Shown: positions 26,899 to 35,416 of the stretch, piece after piece
Layout: every line of letters begins with the position of its first letter
How positions within the stretch are numbered: the stretch's first letter is position 1
Source: Paenibacillus sp. MAEPY2
GTDB taxonomy: Bacteria > Bacillota > Bacilli > Paenibacillales > Paenibacillaceae
Assembly (NCBI RefSeq): GCF_000499205.1
Contig: NZ_AWUK01000010.1
Coordinates: forward strand, 310,001-374,000
DNA: 64,000 nucleotides
Reading direction: 5' to 3'
Position numbers and translations under genes: made by a program
Notes under the pieces: generated by a model
Told to the model about the DNA's origin: nothing
The model's input: only the letters and a program-made list of their open reading frames with translations
Databases searched by the model: none

Positions 26899-26912
26899 TG
26901 GTTAGCGCTCCG
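26899..26912. promoter_or_regulatory. Candidate LacI-type operator, distal copy
   Basis: TGGTTAGCGCTCCG is the second copy of the GGTTAGCGCT motif, 76 bases from the first, upstream of the lacI-type gene. The pair could support autoregulation by looping. Confidence 0.45.
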
Positions 26913-26959
26913 TTAATTTTTCACATGCTGCATTTTCCGTTGAAGGCTATTCGTCGGAT

Positions 26960-28144
26960 TTAAGCCATCTGCTTTTGGAGAAGCTTCTCATTCCGCTCAA
27001 TCAGATCCCCGCGCTGGCTGGCGCAATCCAGGGAACGATACGGATCGGCCGGGGTATTAAAGGTGTAATCGACCAGTTTATCAAGCGTTGTAGTAGCTAC
27101 ATGACAGCGGGTATCACTGGACGCGTAATAGATGAAGACCACACCCTGTTCGTTGACTACTGCACCATTGCAAAAAATAACATTGGACACATCACCTACG
27201 CGCTCATCGTCATAAGGAGCAATGAAGTGTCCGCCCGGCTTGGCGATGATACGTGCCGGATCATTCAGATCCGTGGCGAACGTGTACAGCACATAACGCA
27301 GCCCAGCTGCAGTGTTGCGTACCCCGTGGGCAATGTGAATCCAGCCGCGATCCGTCTTGAGCGGAGCAGGACCCTGACCATTTTTCACTTCATATACCGT
27401 ATGATATTTGCGTTCATCGATAATGGTTTCTTCATCAATAACTGGATTCAGAATATCATCGCACAGACCAAAAGCGATCCCGCCACCGCTGCCAGTGGAG
27501 ATAAATCCATCTTGTGGACGTGTGTAGAACGCATATTTGCCATCCACGAATTCCGGGTGCAATACAACATTCCGCTGTTGAGGGGAGTTGGTCGTGATGT
27601 TGGGCAGACGCTCCCAGCTGACCAGATCACGCGTCCGGACAAGTCCGGCCTGGGCTACGGCACTGGATGTATCAAAAGCTGGAGCTTCCGGGTCTTTACG
27701 TTCTGAACAGTAGATACCGTAGATCCAGCCATCCTCGTGCTGTACCAATCGCATATCATACTGGTTGGTCTCGTCGGCATCGATATCTTCCCATACTAAT
27801 GGTTTGCCTTTGAAGCGGAATCCGTCAATGCCGTTATCACTCTCAGCCAGGGCAAAGATGGATTTGCGGTCCAAGCCCTCGGTTCGGATGACCATCACAT
27901 ATTTACCGTTGAAATAGATGGCCCCCGGATTAAGCGTAGCGTTAATGCCCAGACGCTCCATGAAGTGGGGATTTGTCGTTTCATCCAGATCAAATCTCCA
28001 GTGCAGCGGCACATGATGGCGTGTGATTACCGGATATCGGTACCGATCATAAACGCCATTGTAGAAGGTGGGATCAATTTCATTTTGACGCGTAAGCAGC
28101 TGCTCCTGTTGCTCCAATAATTCATTGTATTTGGGGTGTATCAT
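26960..28144 (-). CDS. GH130 phosphorylase, 4-O-beta-D-mannosyl-D-glucose phosphorylase-like
   Basis: 394 aa, a five-bladed propeller of family GH130. Landmarks are [18 protein letters not shown] and [14 protein letters not shown], with catalytic Asp D130 in NQYDMRLV, the position expected for mannosylglucose phosphorylases. The reaction is mannosyl-glucose plus phosphate to mannose 1-phosphate plus glucose, in the cytoplasm. There is no signal peptide. The gene starts 2 bases after the cellobiose 2-epimerase gene, the enzyme that makes its substrate from mannobiose, which supports subfamily 1. Confidence 0.87.
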   Translation of the reverse strand: MIHPKYNELLEQQEQLLTRQNEIDPTFYNGVYDRYRYPVITRHHVPLHWRFDLDETTNPHFMERLGINATLNPGAIYFNGKYVMVIRTEGLDRKSIFALAESDNGIDGFRFKGKPLVWEDIDADETNQYDMRLVQHEDGWIYGIYCSERKDPEAPAFDTSSAVAQAGLVRTRDLVSWERLPNITTNSPQQRNVVLHPEFVDGKYAFYTRPQDGFISTGSGGGIAFGLCDDILNPVIDEETIIDERKYHTVYEVKNGQGPAPLKTDRGWIHIAHGVRNTAAGLRYVLYTFATDLNDPARIIAKPGGHFIAPYDDERVGDVSNVIFCNGAVVNEQGVVFIYYASSDTRCHVATTTLDKLVDYTFNTPADPYRSLDCASQRGDLIERNEKLLQKQMA

Positions 28145-28146
28145 CG

Positions 28147-29328
28147 TTATCCCATCCTCTCAATTAGTTCAATGCAGAATCGGCTATTGTGATACGGGCA
28201 TTTCCACGGTCCGGCGATTTCATTTTGATCCGGTGTACCGTTCCCGTCTACTGACCAGTACCACTCCCCGCCAGCACGGTGATCGATAATATGTTCCTTC
28301 GTATATGTCCACAAACGTTCCACTCTCTCCAGAAACAACGGATCACCTGTACGCTGATAGGCGTTGTAGAAGCCGACCATCGCCTCGGCCTGAACCCACC
28401 AAATGCGCGTCTCATCTACAAGGTCACCCTCTTGTTCATTCAACAGCGAACCGTCTGTATTCACGGCCACATTGGAAATGTTATAGGCAATATCCGTAAC
28501 CATTGCGGAATACTCCGGGTGTTGATCCAGACCTAGCACTTTCAATGTTTCGTCGATCAGCCAGCTGGCTTCAATGTCATGCCCGAACGAGCGCAGATTG
28601 ATAATGGAATTCCACTGTTTGTCGAAAAACACCCCGAGAAACTTCGTGTCTTTGTCATACACTCGTTCATACAAAATCCCAAGCAGGCGCTCCAGCGCCG
28701 CTTTCACCTGCGGATCCGGCCATACGCGGTAGAGCGTGGTGTAGGCCTCCAGCACATGAATATGCGTATTCATTGTGTAATCCGCAATCACACCATTTTC
28801 GCTCAGCATTTCATTGGGCTGTTCATTCCAGAAGCGGTCGAATTGTTCCTTGTATGCAGGTAATTCGGCATTCAGGCCTTGATCCTCAATCAGGGCAAAA
28901 AGCGTTTTCGCTAGTTCCAAAGCTGATGCATCCCCGGTTGCGCGATAGTATTCACTTAGTGAATACACTCCAAAGGATTGCGTATATACATGTTTACTTG
29001 TGTCCAGCGGTTCCCCTTTGGCATCCACCATCCAGTACAAGCCTCCATGCTCGGCATCCAGCACATGATCCGCAAGAAAACGGTAAGCGTGTTCGGCGTG
29101 ATCCCGCCAGATTTCATTTCCGGTAACGCGGTATGCTGCTGCAAAGGACCAGAGCTGCCGTGCCGTGGCGATGCCGCCTTTGGGAGCGAGGCGATCCACC
29201 TGAAGGTCATTGCCGACCCGGCCATAGAAGCCGCCGTTGTTATGATCTTTGAGGGCAGACCAGAATGGCAATATATGTGCTTCCCAGTGTTCCTTTATTT
29301 CCGTTTTGATGTCATTCGTGTAAGTCAT
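28147..29328 (-). CDS. Cellobiose 2-epimerase (AGE superfamily)
   Basis: A 393-aa (alpha/alpha)6-barrel enzyme. It starts with [24 protein letters not shown]; conserved histidines occur in [23 protein letters not shown] and [12 protein letters not shown], the catalytic layout of cellobiose 2-epimerases. It converts the reducing-end mannose of mannobiose to glucose. First gene of the leftward operon, downstream of the promoter at 29394-29422. N-acylglucosamine 2-epimerase is the alternative in the same superfamily, but the neighbouring mannosylglucose phosphorylase favours this assignment. Confidence 0.87.
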   Translation of the reverse strand: MTYTNDIKTEIKEHWEAHILPFWSALKDHNNGGFYGRVGNDLQVDRLAPKGGIATARQLWSFAAAYRVTGNEIWRDHAEHAYRFLADHVLDAEHGGLYWMVDAKGEPLDTSKHVYTQSFGVYSLSEYYRATGDASALELAKTLFALIEDQGLNAELPAYKEQFDRFWNEQPNEMLSENGVIADYTMNTHIHVLEAYTTLYRVWPDPQVKAALERLLGILYERVYDKDTKFLGVFFDKQWNSIINLRSFGHDIEASWLIDETLKVLGLDQHPEYSAMVTDIAYNISNVAVNTDGSLLNEQEGDLVDETRIWWVQAEAMVGFYNAYQRTGDPLFLERVERLWTYTKEHIIDHRAGGEWYWSVDGNGTPDQNEIAGPWKCPYHNSRFCIELIERMG

Positions 29329-29361
29329 AAGTTAGGGCTCCTTCAAAGTACAGGATTCGAA

Positions 29362-29381
29362 TTAATTTAAGTTATCGTTAA
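29362..29381. promoter_or_regulatory. Operator arm, leftward mannan operon
   Basis: TTAATTTAAGTTATCGTTAA is the exact reverse complement of 29510-29529. It starts a few bases after the predicted leftward transcription start, so a bound repressor would block it. Confidence 0.7.
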
Positions 29382-29393
29382 CTTTATTAAATA

Positions 29394-29422
29394 ATATTAG
29401 TGTCGGATAATAGCATTGTCAA
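29394..29422 (-). promoter_or_regulatory. Sigma-A promoter, leftward (epimerase operon)
   Basis: On the minus strand TTGACA (29422-29417), 17-base spacer, TAATAT (29399-29394). Confidence 0.8.
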
Positions 29423-29467
29423 CGAGTCGTCAAAGAAAAACTTTTTGTTAAGTAATAAATAATTTAA

Positions 29468-29496
29468 TTGACAGGTAAGCGTTACCATAATAAAAT
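29468..29496 (+). promoter_or_regulatory. Sigma-A promoter, rightward (mannan ABC importer), with cre-like site in spacer
   Basis: TTGACA (29468-29473), 17-base spacer, TAAAAT (29491-29496). The spacer holds the palindrome GGTAAGCGTTACC (29474-29486), one mismatch from the CcpA cre consensus, placed where binding would shut the promoter. Confidence 0.75.
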
Positions 29497-29509
29497 TCAT
29501 TTTGTAACC

Positions 29510-29529
29510 TTAACGATAACTTAAATTAA
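29510..29529. promoter_or_regulatory. Operator arm, rightward mannan operon
   Basis: TTAACGATAACTTAAATTAA, the perfect inverted copy of 29362-29381, lies at about +7 to +26 of the rightward transcript. Confidence 0.7.
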
Positions 29530-29551
29530 CTTAGAAAAGGGGTAGAATCAA

Positions 29552-30865
29552 TTGAGAAAAAACAAAGGTTGGATACTGCTGCTTACCATGCTACTCATTA
29601 CTTCTCTGCTCGCAGCTTGCTCTTCCGGCGGTGGCTCTTCACAGGCAGGAGAGGAAATTAGCACAGATCCGGCGGACATCAAGGGTGAAATTACCGTCCT
29701 TACGCAGCGTACAGATATTGTGGATACCGTGTTCAAAGACTATGCTGCGGAGTTCAATAAGGAATACCCGGATGTCAAAGTAAACTTTCAGGCACTGGCC
29801 GACTATGAGGGACAAGTGAAGATCCGTATGAGCACCAAGGATTACGGCGATGTGCTGATGATCCCCACCAGCGTACCAATTGCGGACATTCCGGATTTTT
29901 TTGAACCGCTGGGCACGTACGATGAGCTGAAAGATAAGTACACAGGCATTGAGGAACGTATGGTGGACGGTCAGGTATATGGCATTCCAACGGTTATTAC
30001 GTTCTCCGGTATCATTTATAACAAACAGGTATTCAAAGATGCTGGCATTGCGGAAGTTCCGAAAACACCCGAGCAATTCCAGGCTGCGCTTCAGTTGGTC
30101 AAAGATAATACAGATGCGGTTCCACTGTACACCAACTATGCATCCGGCTGGGCTTTGACACAATGGGAAGCGGATCTGCCGACGGTTGCAGGCAGTGTCG
30201 ACTACGTTAACATTGATCAACCGAATACGGATGAGAACTTTGTGGCTGGCAAGCCGCACTACGAGTTGTACAAAGTGCTTTATGATGCAGCCAAAAATGG
30301 CTTGATCGAGAAAGATCCAACGACAACCGACTGGGAAAGCTCCAAGGCGGATCTGGCGAATGGCAAAATTGCAACGATGGCACTAGGATCATGGGCAATT
30401 ACACAAATTCAAGGTTTGACGGATACACCGGATAACATCGGATTCTTGCCATTCCCTACGAATGCAAGTGATGTGGTCGTTCCGCTGGCGGCAGACTATA
30501 ACATTGGCATGAACGTAAACAGCGAGAACAAACCTGCTGCGAAAGCCTGGATTGACTGGTTCCTGGCCAAATCGAACTACGCGGTTGAGCAAGGTGGAGG
30601 CATGAGCGCAGACAAAAATGCTGAATTGCCACCCATTCTGGACCAGTACAAAGATGTTCAATTTTCCACACTGACTCCAGCCAAAGAAGGACAGGAAGGT
30701 CTGGTTGACAAAATCGACAACGAAGGCGAGATCGGTCTCTGGCAGCCTGACTTTAAGAAACGCATTATCGAAGCAGGCATCGGTAACCGCAGCGAATCGT
30801 ATGACGACATCATGAAGGACCTGAATGACAAATGGGTGAAAGCGCGGGCAGAACTCGCGAAATAA
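29552..30865 (+). CDS. Sugar ABC importer, lipoprotein solute-binding subunit (mannan locus)
   Basis: 437 aa, starting at TTG with AAAGGGG upstream. A lipoprotein signal ends in SLLAACSSGGG, so the mature protein is anchored by a diacylglyceryl cysteine. The rest is a family 1 extracellular sugar-binding protein (GEITVLTQRTDIVD, YGIPTVITFSGIIYNKQVF, MALGSWAI). By position it binds manno-oligosaccharides released outside the cell. First gene of the rightward operon; two permease genes follow but no ATPase. Confidence 0.9.
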   Translation: MRKNKGWILLLTMLLITSLLAACSSGGGSSQAGEEISTDPADIKGEITVLTQRTDIVDTVFKDYAAEFNKEYPDVKVNFQALADYEGQVKIRMSTKDYGDVLMIPTSVPIADIPDFFEPLGTYDELKDKYTGIEERMVDGQVYGIPTVITFSGIIYNKQVFKDAGIAEVPKTPEQFQAALQLVKDNTDAVPLYTNYASGWALTQWEADLPTVAGSVDYVNIDQPNTDENFVAGKPHYELYKVLYDAAKNGLIEKDPTTTDWESSKADLANGKIATMALGSWAITQIQGLTDTPDNIGFLPFPTNASDVVVPLAADYNIGMNVNSENKPAAKAWIDWFLAKSNYAVEQGGGMSADKNAELPPILDQYKDVQFSTLTPAKEGQEGLVDKIDNEGEIGLWQPDFKKRIIEAGIGNRSESYDDIMKDLNDKWVKARAELAK

Positions 30866-30882
30866 GCCAGTTACGGCGGATG

Positions 30883-30918
30883 GGTCGGCCAATAAAGACA
30901 CGATATATGTGGCCGACC
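30883..30918 (+). other. Intercistronic hairpin after the binding-protein gene
   Basis: A perfect 9-bp stem GGTCGGCCA/TGGCCGACC with an 18-base loop and no T-run. A smaller hairpin (AAGCGG/CCGCTT, 30974-30990) follows just before the next ribosome binding site. Such structures commonly protect the 3' end of binding-protein mRNA so that it outnumbers the permease message. Confidence 0.6.
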
Positions 30919-31005
30919 ACCGTTGACATGCAGCGAAATACCGGGTACTGGATGGAGTCTTCTTTTGATATAAAAGCGGCAGAACCGCTTGGAGGTGTGG
31001 AGAGC

Positions 31006-31893
31006 ATGAAATACTTGAAGATTTCGAATTGGGGCTATTCAGCGCAACGCATATTTATTATCTGTGCCTTCTCAATGATTCCGCTGGCACTGCTGTTCAC
31101 GTTTGCTTATTTACCGGTCATTAACATGTTCAAATACAGCTTCACGGATTGGAACGGATATAGCAAAAGGTTTGATTATGTCGGATTTGAAAACTACACG
31201 CGGATATTCAGTGACCCTGAGTATTTTAAAGTGTTTATTGTCAGTCTGTATTATTTTGTGGCTACCTTCGTACAAATGGGTCTGGCCCTCTACTTTGCAA
31301 CAATTCTGAGCTTCAAAATCCGCGGCAAAAACTTTTTCAAAGGCATATTGTTCTTCCCTTATCTGCTGAATGGCGTGGCCATCGGATTTATCTTCCTCTT
31401 TTTCTTCAAACCAGATGGCACCCTCGACACACTTATGCAGGCCGTAGGGCTTGGACAATACACCCAGCTCTGGCTGGGGAATCCGAACATTATTAACGTG
31501 TCGCTCGCGGGCGCATCGGTATGGAGATACATGGGCTTTAACTTCATCATCTTCTTGGGTGCGATCTCATCCATTCAGAAGGATGTTTATGAAGCTTCGG
31601 ATATTGACGGGGCCAATCGCTGGCAGCAGTTCCGGCATATCATCCTGCCGAGTATTACGCGCATCCTGCAGCTCAACCTGATTTTGGCGATTAGCGGCGC
31701 AATCAGTGCGTTCGATATTCCATATATTATGACCGATGGTTCCAATGGCAGTGAGACATTTGTCATTCAGACCGTTCACTTGGCATTCAAGTACGGCAAG
31801 CTGGGCTTGGCATCGGCGATGGCTGTTGTGCTGCTGTTTATTGTCATTCTTGTTACGCTGGTTCAGCGTGTCACCATGAAAGGGGAGGAATGA
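31006..31893 (+). CDS. Sugar ABC importer permease 1 (mannan locus)
   Basis: A 295-aa inner-membrane permease with six hydrophobic segments, MalF type. The EAA loop is EASDIDGANRWQQFRHIILP, the docking site for the ATPase. The ATG at 31006 follows GGAGGTG. An in-frame upstream extension to 30832 was rejected because it overlaps the previous gene and the hairpin. It works with the next permease and an ATPase encoded elsewhere. Confidence 0.9.
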   Translation: MKYLKISNWGYSAQRIFIICAFSMIPLALLFTFAYLPVINMFKYSFTDWNGYSKRFDYVGFENYTRIFSDPEYFKVFIVSLYYFVATFVQMGLALYFATILSFKIRGKNFFKGILFFPYLLNGVAIGFIFLFFFKPDGTLDTLMQAVGLGQYTQLWLGNPNIINVSLAGASVWRYMGFNFIIFLGAISSIQKDVYEASDIDGANRWQQFRHIILPSITRILQLNLILAISGAISAFDIPYIMTDGSNGSETFVIQTVHLAFKYGKLGLASAMAVVLLFIVILVTLVQRVTMKGEE

Positions 31894-32729
31894 ACGTGCA
31901 CCAATTCAAATACACCCTTGCGAGCATCTTCAAATATGCTTCACTCATTCTCGCCGCGTTCATTGCGTTGGTACCCATCGTTGTGGTGCTGTTTGCATCG
32001 CTCAAAACCAATGCCGAATATGCGACCAGCAGTCCGCTTGCCCCACCTGCCAACTGGCTGAACTTTGCGAACTATACGAAGGCTTTTGTGGACGGCAACA
32101 TGCTGGTCGGTTTCAAAAATACAATTATCATCCTGATCATCTCCATCGTGGGTGCCACTTTAACAGGTTCCATGATCGCGTATGTGCTGGATCGTTTCAA
32201 ATTTAAGGGCAAAAAAATTATGGTCGCAGCTTTCCTGCTCGCTACCCTCATTCCGAGTGTCACAACACAGGTAGCCACTTTCCAGATCATCAACGCACTC
32301 GACCTGTTCAACACCCGCTGGGCGGCCATTGTAATGTACCTGGGTACAGATATCATTGCGGTGTATATTTTCCTGCAATTTCTGGGCTCCATCTCCAACG
32401 CACTGGATGAATCCGCCATGCTGGATGGCGCATCCTACTTCACGATCTATTGGAGAATCATTCTGCCACTGCTGAAACCGGCGATTGTAACGGTCATTAT
32501 CGTGAAGGGCGTCAACATCTACAACGACTTCTACACGCCGTTCCTGTACATGCCCAAGACAGACTTGCAGGTCATATCCACGGCTCTTTTCAAATTCAAG
32601 GGACCGTTCGGATCACAGTGGGAGGTTATCAGCGCAGGGATTATGATCGCCATCATTCCAACGATGATCATTTTCCTGCTGCTACAGAAGTACATCTACA
32701 ACGGCTTCGCACAAGGCTCGGTTAAATAA
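31890..32729 (+). CDS. Sugar ABC importer permease 2 (mannan locus)
   Basis: A 279-aa permease of MalG type with six hydrophobic segments and the EAA loop (DESAMLDGASYFTIYWRIILP). It overlaps the preceding permease by four bases (ATGA), indicating translational coupling. The C-terminus YIYNGFAQGSVK is the standard ending of this family. No ATP-binding subunit follows, so a shared MsmX/UgpC-type ATPase elsewhere is implied. Confidence 0.9.
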   Translation: MNVHQFKYTLASIFKYASLILAAFIALVPIVVVLFASLKTNAEYATSSPLAPPANWLNFANYTKAFVDGNMLVGFKNTIIILIISIVGATLTGSMIAYVLDRFKFKGKKIMVAAFLLATLIPSVTTQVATFQIINALDLFNTRWAAIVMYLGTDIIAVYIFLQFLGSISNALDESAMLDGASYFTIYWRIILPLLKPAIVTVIIVKGVNIYNDFYTPFLYMPKTDLQVISTALFKFKGPFGSQWEVISAGIMIAIIPTMIIFLLLQKYIYNGFAQGSVK

Positions 32730-32762
32730 AAAACGAAGGCTATATGAAATTAATATGAAAAT

Positions 32763-32947
32763 ACACAGGAACGGAGAGGGCAGAAAAAACCTGGAGAAAC
32801 GGAGTGTTCGCCTAAAAGCTTTCTGAAAGAAAGCTCGCTCCGTAAGCATATGCTATCACCGGATTTTACCCTTTTCATGAGGGAATCAAAAAATCTGGGG
32901 ATAACAGCGATCGGAAGGTTGTTCTGCCATCGGAGTGGACTCGTGTA
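32763..32947. repeat. Intergenic repeat, copy A (about 185 bp)
   Basis: It shares long stretches with copy B at 34072-34216: the GAAACGGAGTGTTCGC region, GGATTTTACCC...GGGAATCAAAAAATCTGG, GGGATAAC, GCGATCGGAAG and the end GTGGACTCGTGTAA. It carries an extra 40-base hairpin, with AGCTTTCT/AGAAAGCT nested in ACGGAG/CTCCGT. It lies just upstream of the GH130 gene. Confidence 0.75.
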
Positions 32948-32998
32948 AGTTTAACAGTTTATTTCATATAGCCTACCACCGAAGGGAGAAATGAAACG

Positions 32999-34036
32999 AT
33001 GACAGTTGTCGATACGAAACACGTACACATTGTTGGGGATGCATTGCCGAATATACCTTGGGAGGATAAACCGGAGGGAACAGAAGGACCGGTCTGGAGA
33101 CACTCAGCCAACCCAGTCGTGCCGCGTAATCCGGTCAAGGGAGTTGCCCGTATTTTCAACAGTGCAGTCGTTCCTTATGAAGGGAAATTCATCGGGGTAT
33201 TCCGCGCCGAAACGATTAACGGACGTCCGCACCTGCATATGGGATCGAGTGAGGATGGGCTGGAGTGGAGTATCGAAGAGGAACGCATTGCCTTTGTGGA
33301 TGAAAACGGCGATGCCTTCATGCCGAATTATGCATATGACCCACGTCTGGTAAAAGTGGAAGATACGTATTACATCATCTGGTGTACCGATTTCTACGGC
33401 GCTGCACTTGGTTTGGCGAAAACCGACGATTTCAAAACGTTTGTGCGTCTCGAAAACCCGATGCTGCCGTTCAACCGCAATGGCGTGTTGTTTCCACGTA
33501 AAATCAATGATAACTATGTGATGTTGTCCAGACCAAGCGACAGCGGACATACGCCGTTCGGGGACATTTTCCTCAGTGAAAGCCCGGATCTTGTGTATTG
33601 GGGCAAACACCGTCATGTCATGAGCAAAGGCGGTCAAGGCTGGTGGCAATCGGTCAAAATTGGCGGCGGTCCTGCTCCGATTGAAACATCCGAAGGTTGG
33701 CTGATGTTCTACCACGGTGTAACTGGTACGTGCAATGGTTTTGTTTATAGCATGGGTGCGGTCATTCTGGATCTGGATGAGCCATCAAAAGTAAAATATC
33801 GTTCCTCTAACTTCGTGCTGACACCGGAAAAATGGTATGAGGAGCAAGGCTTTGTGGACAATGTCATCTTCCCGTGCGCCACATTGCATGATGCGGAGAC
33901 AGGACGGATCGCCATCTATTATGGCGCAGCCGACACCTACGTTGGTGTGGCGTATACAACCGTCGAAGAGATCGTGAACTACGTGATTGAGACAGACGAA
34001 GTCATTGCCGGAGACCGTGAGGAAGGAAAGCTGTAA
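32999..34036 (+). CDS. GH130 beta-mannoside phosphorylase (second copy)
   Basis: 345 aa, another GH130 propeller but clearly different from the one at 26960. It opens GDALPNIPWEDKPEGTEGPV, typical of the subfamily that phosphorolyses beta-1,4-manno-oligosaccharides (or mannosyl-GlcNAc). The catalytic Asp is D114 in NYAYDPRLVKV. There is no signal peptide, so it acts in the cytoplasm and yields mannose 1-phosphate. GGGAGA precedes the ATG. It is flanked on both sides by copies of the same intergenic repeat and sits between the importer and the GH113 gene. Confidence 0.85.
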   Translation: MTVVDTKHVHIVGDALPNIPWEDKPEGTEGPVWRHSANPVVPRNPVKGVARIFNSAVVPYEGKFIGVFRAETINGRPHLHMGSSEDGLEWSIEEERIAFVDENGDAFMPNYAYDPRLVKVEDTYYIIWCTDFYGAALGLAKTDDFKTFVRLENPMLPFNRNGVLFPRKINDNYVMLSRPSDSGHTPFGDIFLSESPDLVYWGKHRHVMSKGGQGWWQSVKIGGGPAPIETSEGWLMFYHGVTGTCNGFVYSMGAVILDLDEPSKVKYRSSNFVLTPEKWYEEQGFVDNVIFPCATLHDAETGRIAIYYGAADTYVGVAYTTVEEIVNYVIETDEVIAGDREEGKL

Positions 34037-34071
34037 TTGAAGTGAAACAATTTTAAATAAAGCTGAAATTC

Positions 34072-34216
34072 ACACAAAAACGGGGAGTGCAGAACCGATC
34101 TGAAGAAACGAAGTGTTCGCATTTATCCTCGGATTTTCCCTTTCATCAGGGAATCAAAAAAATCTGGGGATAACGGCGATCGGAAGATGGTACTGCAATC
34201 GTAGTTGGACGTGTAA
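34072..34216. repeat. Intergenic repeat, copy B (about 145 bp)
   Basis: Imperfect copy of 32763-32947 lacking the 40-base internal hairpin. Shared blocks include AATCTGGGGATAAC and GCGATCGGAAG. It occupies almost the whole spacer before the GH113 gene. Confidence 0.75.
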
Positions 34217-34265
34217 CATTCGGTCATTCATTTTACATTAAGTGAAAAAGGAGCATTGCGGAACA

Positions 34266-35213
34266 ATGCATATGGAATACATCAAGGGATTTACATTTGG
34301 CTGGATGAGCGGCAGGGGAGACTTCCGCAAGCCAGAAGCGAAAGAATCCTTGCGTCTGATGGCTGAACGCACAGGCAGTTCGCATGTTATTTTTGCATTG
34401 GCGGCGCAGCAGGATCATCCGCAGGCTGTAGAGGTCAAATATGAGGGTGAACATATGGTGGAAGACGATGAATTGGTGGACATGATACGCTACGCCCGTA
34501 CGCTCGGACTGCGGGTCATTCTGAAACCAACTGTCAATTGCACCGATGGCACATGGCGGGCACACATTAACTTCTTTGATATCGATGTGCCGTGTGAGCC
34601 GAAATGGAAGGACTGGTTCCGAAGTTATACCACGTATCAGAAGCACTATGCATCCATTGCAGAGCGCGAGAATTGCGAGATGTTTATTGTAGGTTGTGAG
34701 ATGGTGCAGTCCGAGCGCCGGGATCAGGAATGGCGTGAAGTGATTGCGGGAGTACGTGAAGTGTACACGGGTCTCGTATCGTACAATACGGACAAGTACC
34801 AGGAAGGACATGTGAAATGGTGGGATGCCGTGGACGTCATCTCGTCGAGTGGTTACTATCCCATCGGAGACTGGGAAGCGCAGCTGGATCGGATTGAACA
34901 GGTCATTGCACCCTATGGCAAACCTTTCTTCTTCGCGGAAGCGGGTTGCCCTAGCCGCAGCGGATCGGCGCAGGTACCGAACGACTGGGGGTTAACAGGT
35001 GAGGTCAGCGCGCAAGAACAGGAGCAGTTCTATGAAGCCATGTTCCGTCATGCAAGTAAGCGGGAGTGGGTACGCGGGTTTGGACTGTGGGACTGGAGTG
35101 CCCATCTGCATCAGGAGCAGGATGCCCTGAGCAACGATGGATACGGCGTTTATGGTAAACCAGCGGAGAAAATCATTCGCCGTTTCTATGAAGGCATTGC
35201 AGTGGAAGTCTGA
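34266..35213 (+). CDS. GH113 family beta-mannanase/mannosidase, cytoplasmic
   Basis: A 315-aa (beta/alpha)8 barrel. It opens YIKGFTFGWMSGRGDF. Acid/base Glu E145 lies in FIVGCEM and nucleophile E225 in PFFFAEAG, the GH113 arrangement in clan GH-A. The strand LRVILKPTVNCTDGTW is also diagnostic. There is no signal peptide, so it should cut imported manno-oligosaccharides inside the cell to feed the epimerase and phosphorylases. The start at ATG 34266 lies 12 bases after AAAGGAG; ATG 34272 is an alternative. Last gene of the rightward locus. Confidence 0.87.
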   Translation: MHMEYIKGFTFGWMSGRGDFRKPEAKESLRLMAERTGSSHVIFALAAQQDHPQAVEVKYEGEHMVEDDELVDMIRYARTLGLRVILKPTVNCTDGTWRAHINFFDIDVPCEPKWKDWFRSYTTYQKHYASIAERENCEMFIVGCEMVQSERRDQEWREVIAGVREVYTGLVSYNTDKYQEGHVKWWDAVDVISSSGYYPIGDWEAQLDRIEQVIAPYGKPFFFAEAGCPSRSGSAQVPNDWGLTGEVSAQEQEQFYEAMFRHASKREWVRGFGLWDWSAHLHQEQDALSNDGYGVYGKPAEKIIRRFYEGIAVEV

Positions 35214-35265
35214 CTTTCCTTGAAATTGAATCATCCCCATCCACTTGAATAGCTCTTATATAGAT

Positions 35266-35302
35266 AAAGATACTGTCGTGTCCATACACGCAGTATCTTT
35301 TT
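35266..35302. terminator. Terminator at end of mannan locus
   Basis: AAAGATACTG/CAGTATCTTT stem with an inner CGTGT/ACACG stem, followed by T5. Confidence 0.9.
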
Positions 35303-35416
35303 GATTAGTTCTAATATTATATTTATCAAATTGAATATCGAATACAGATTGTTAGAGGAATAAATTTTTAATTGGTGATTACATGATGAATGTTTTTTAT
35401 AGAGCGAGCTATCCAG

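Noticed and set aside
26975-27706. 243-codon open frame antisense to the GH130 gene
   Set aside because: It is a mirror of a strongly supported enzyme gene, has no ribosome binding site and no recognisable domain.
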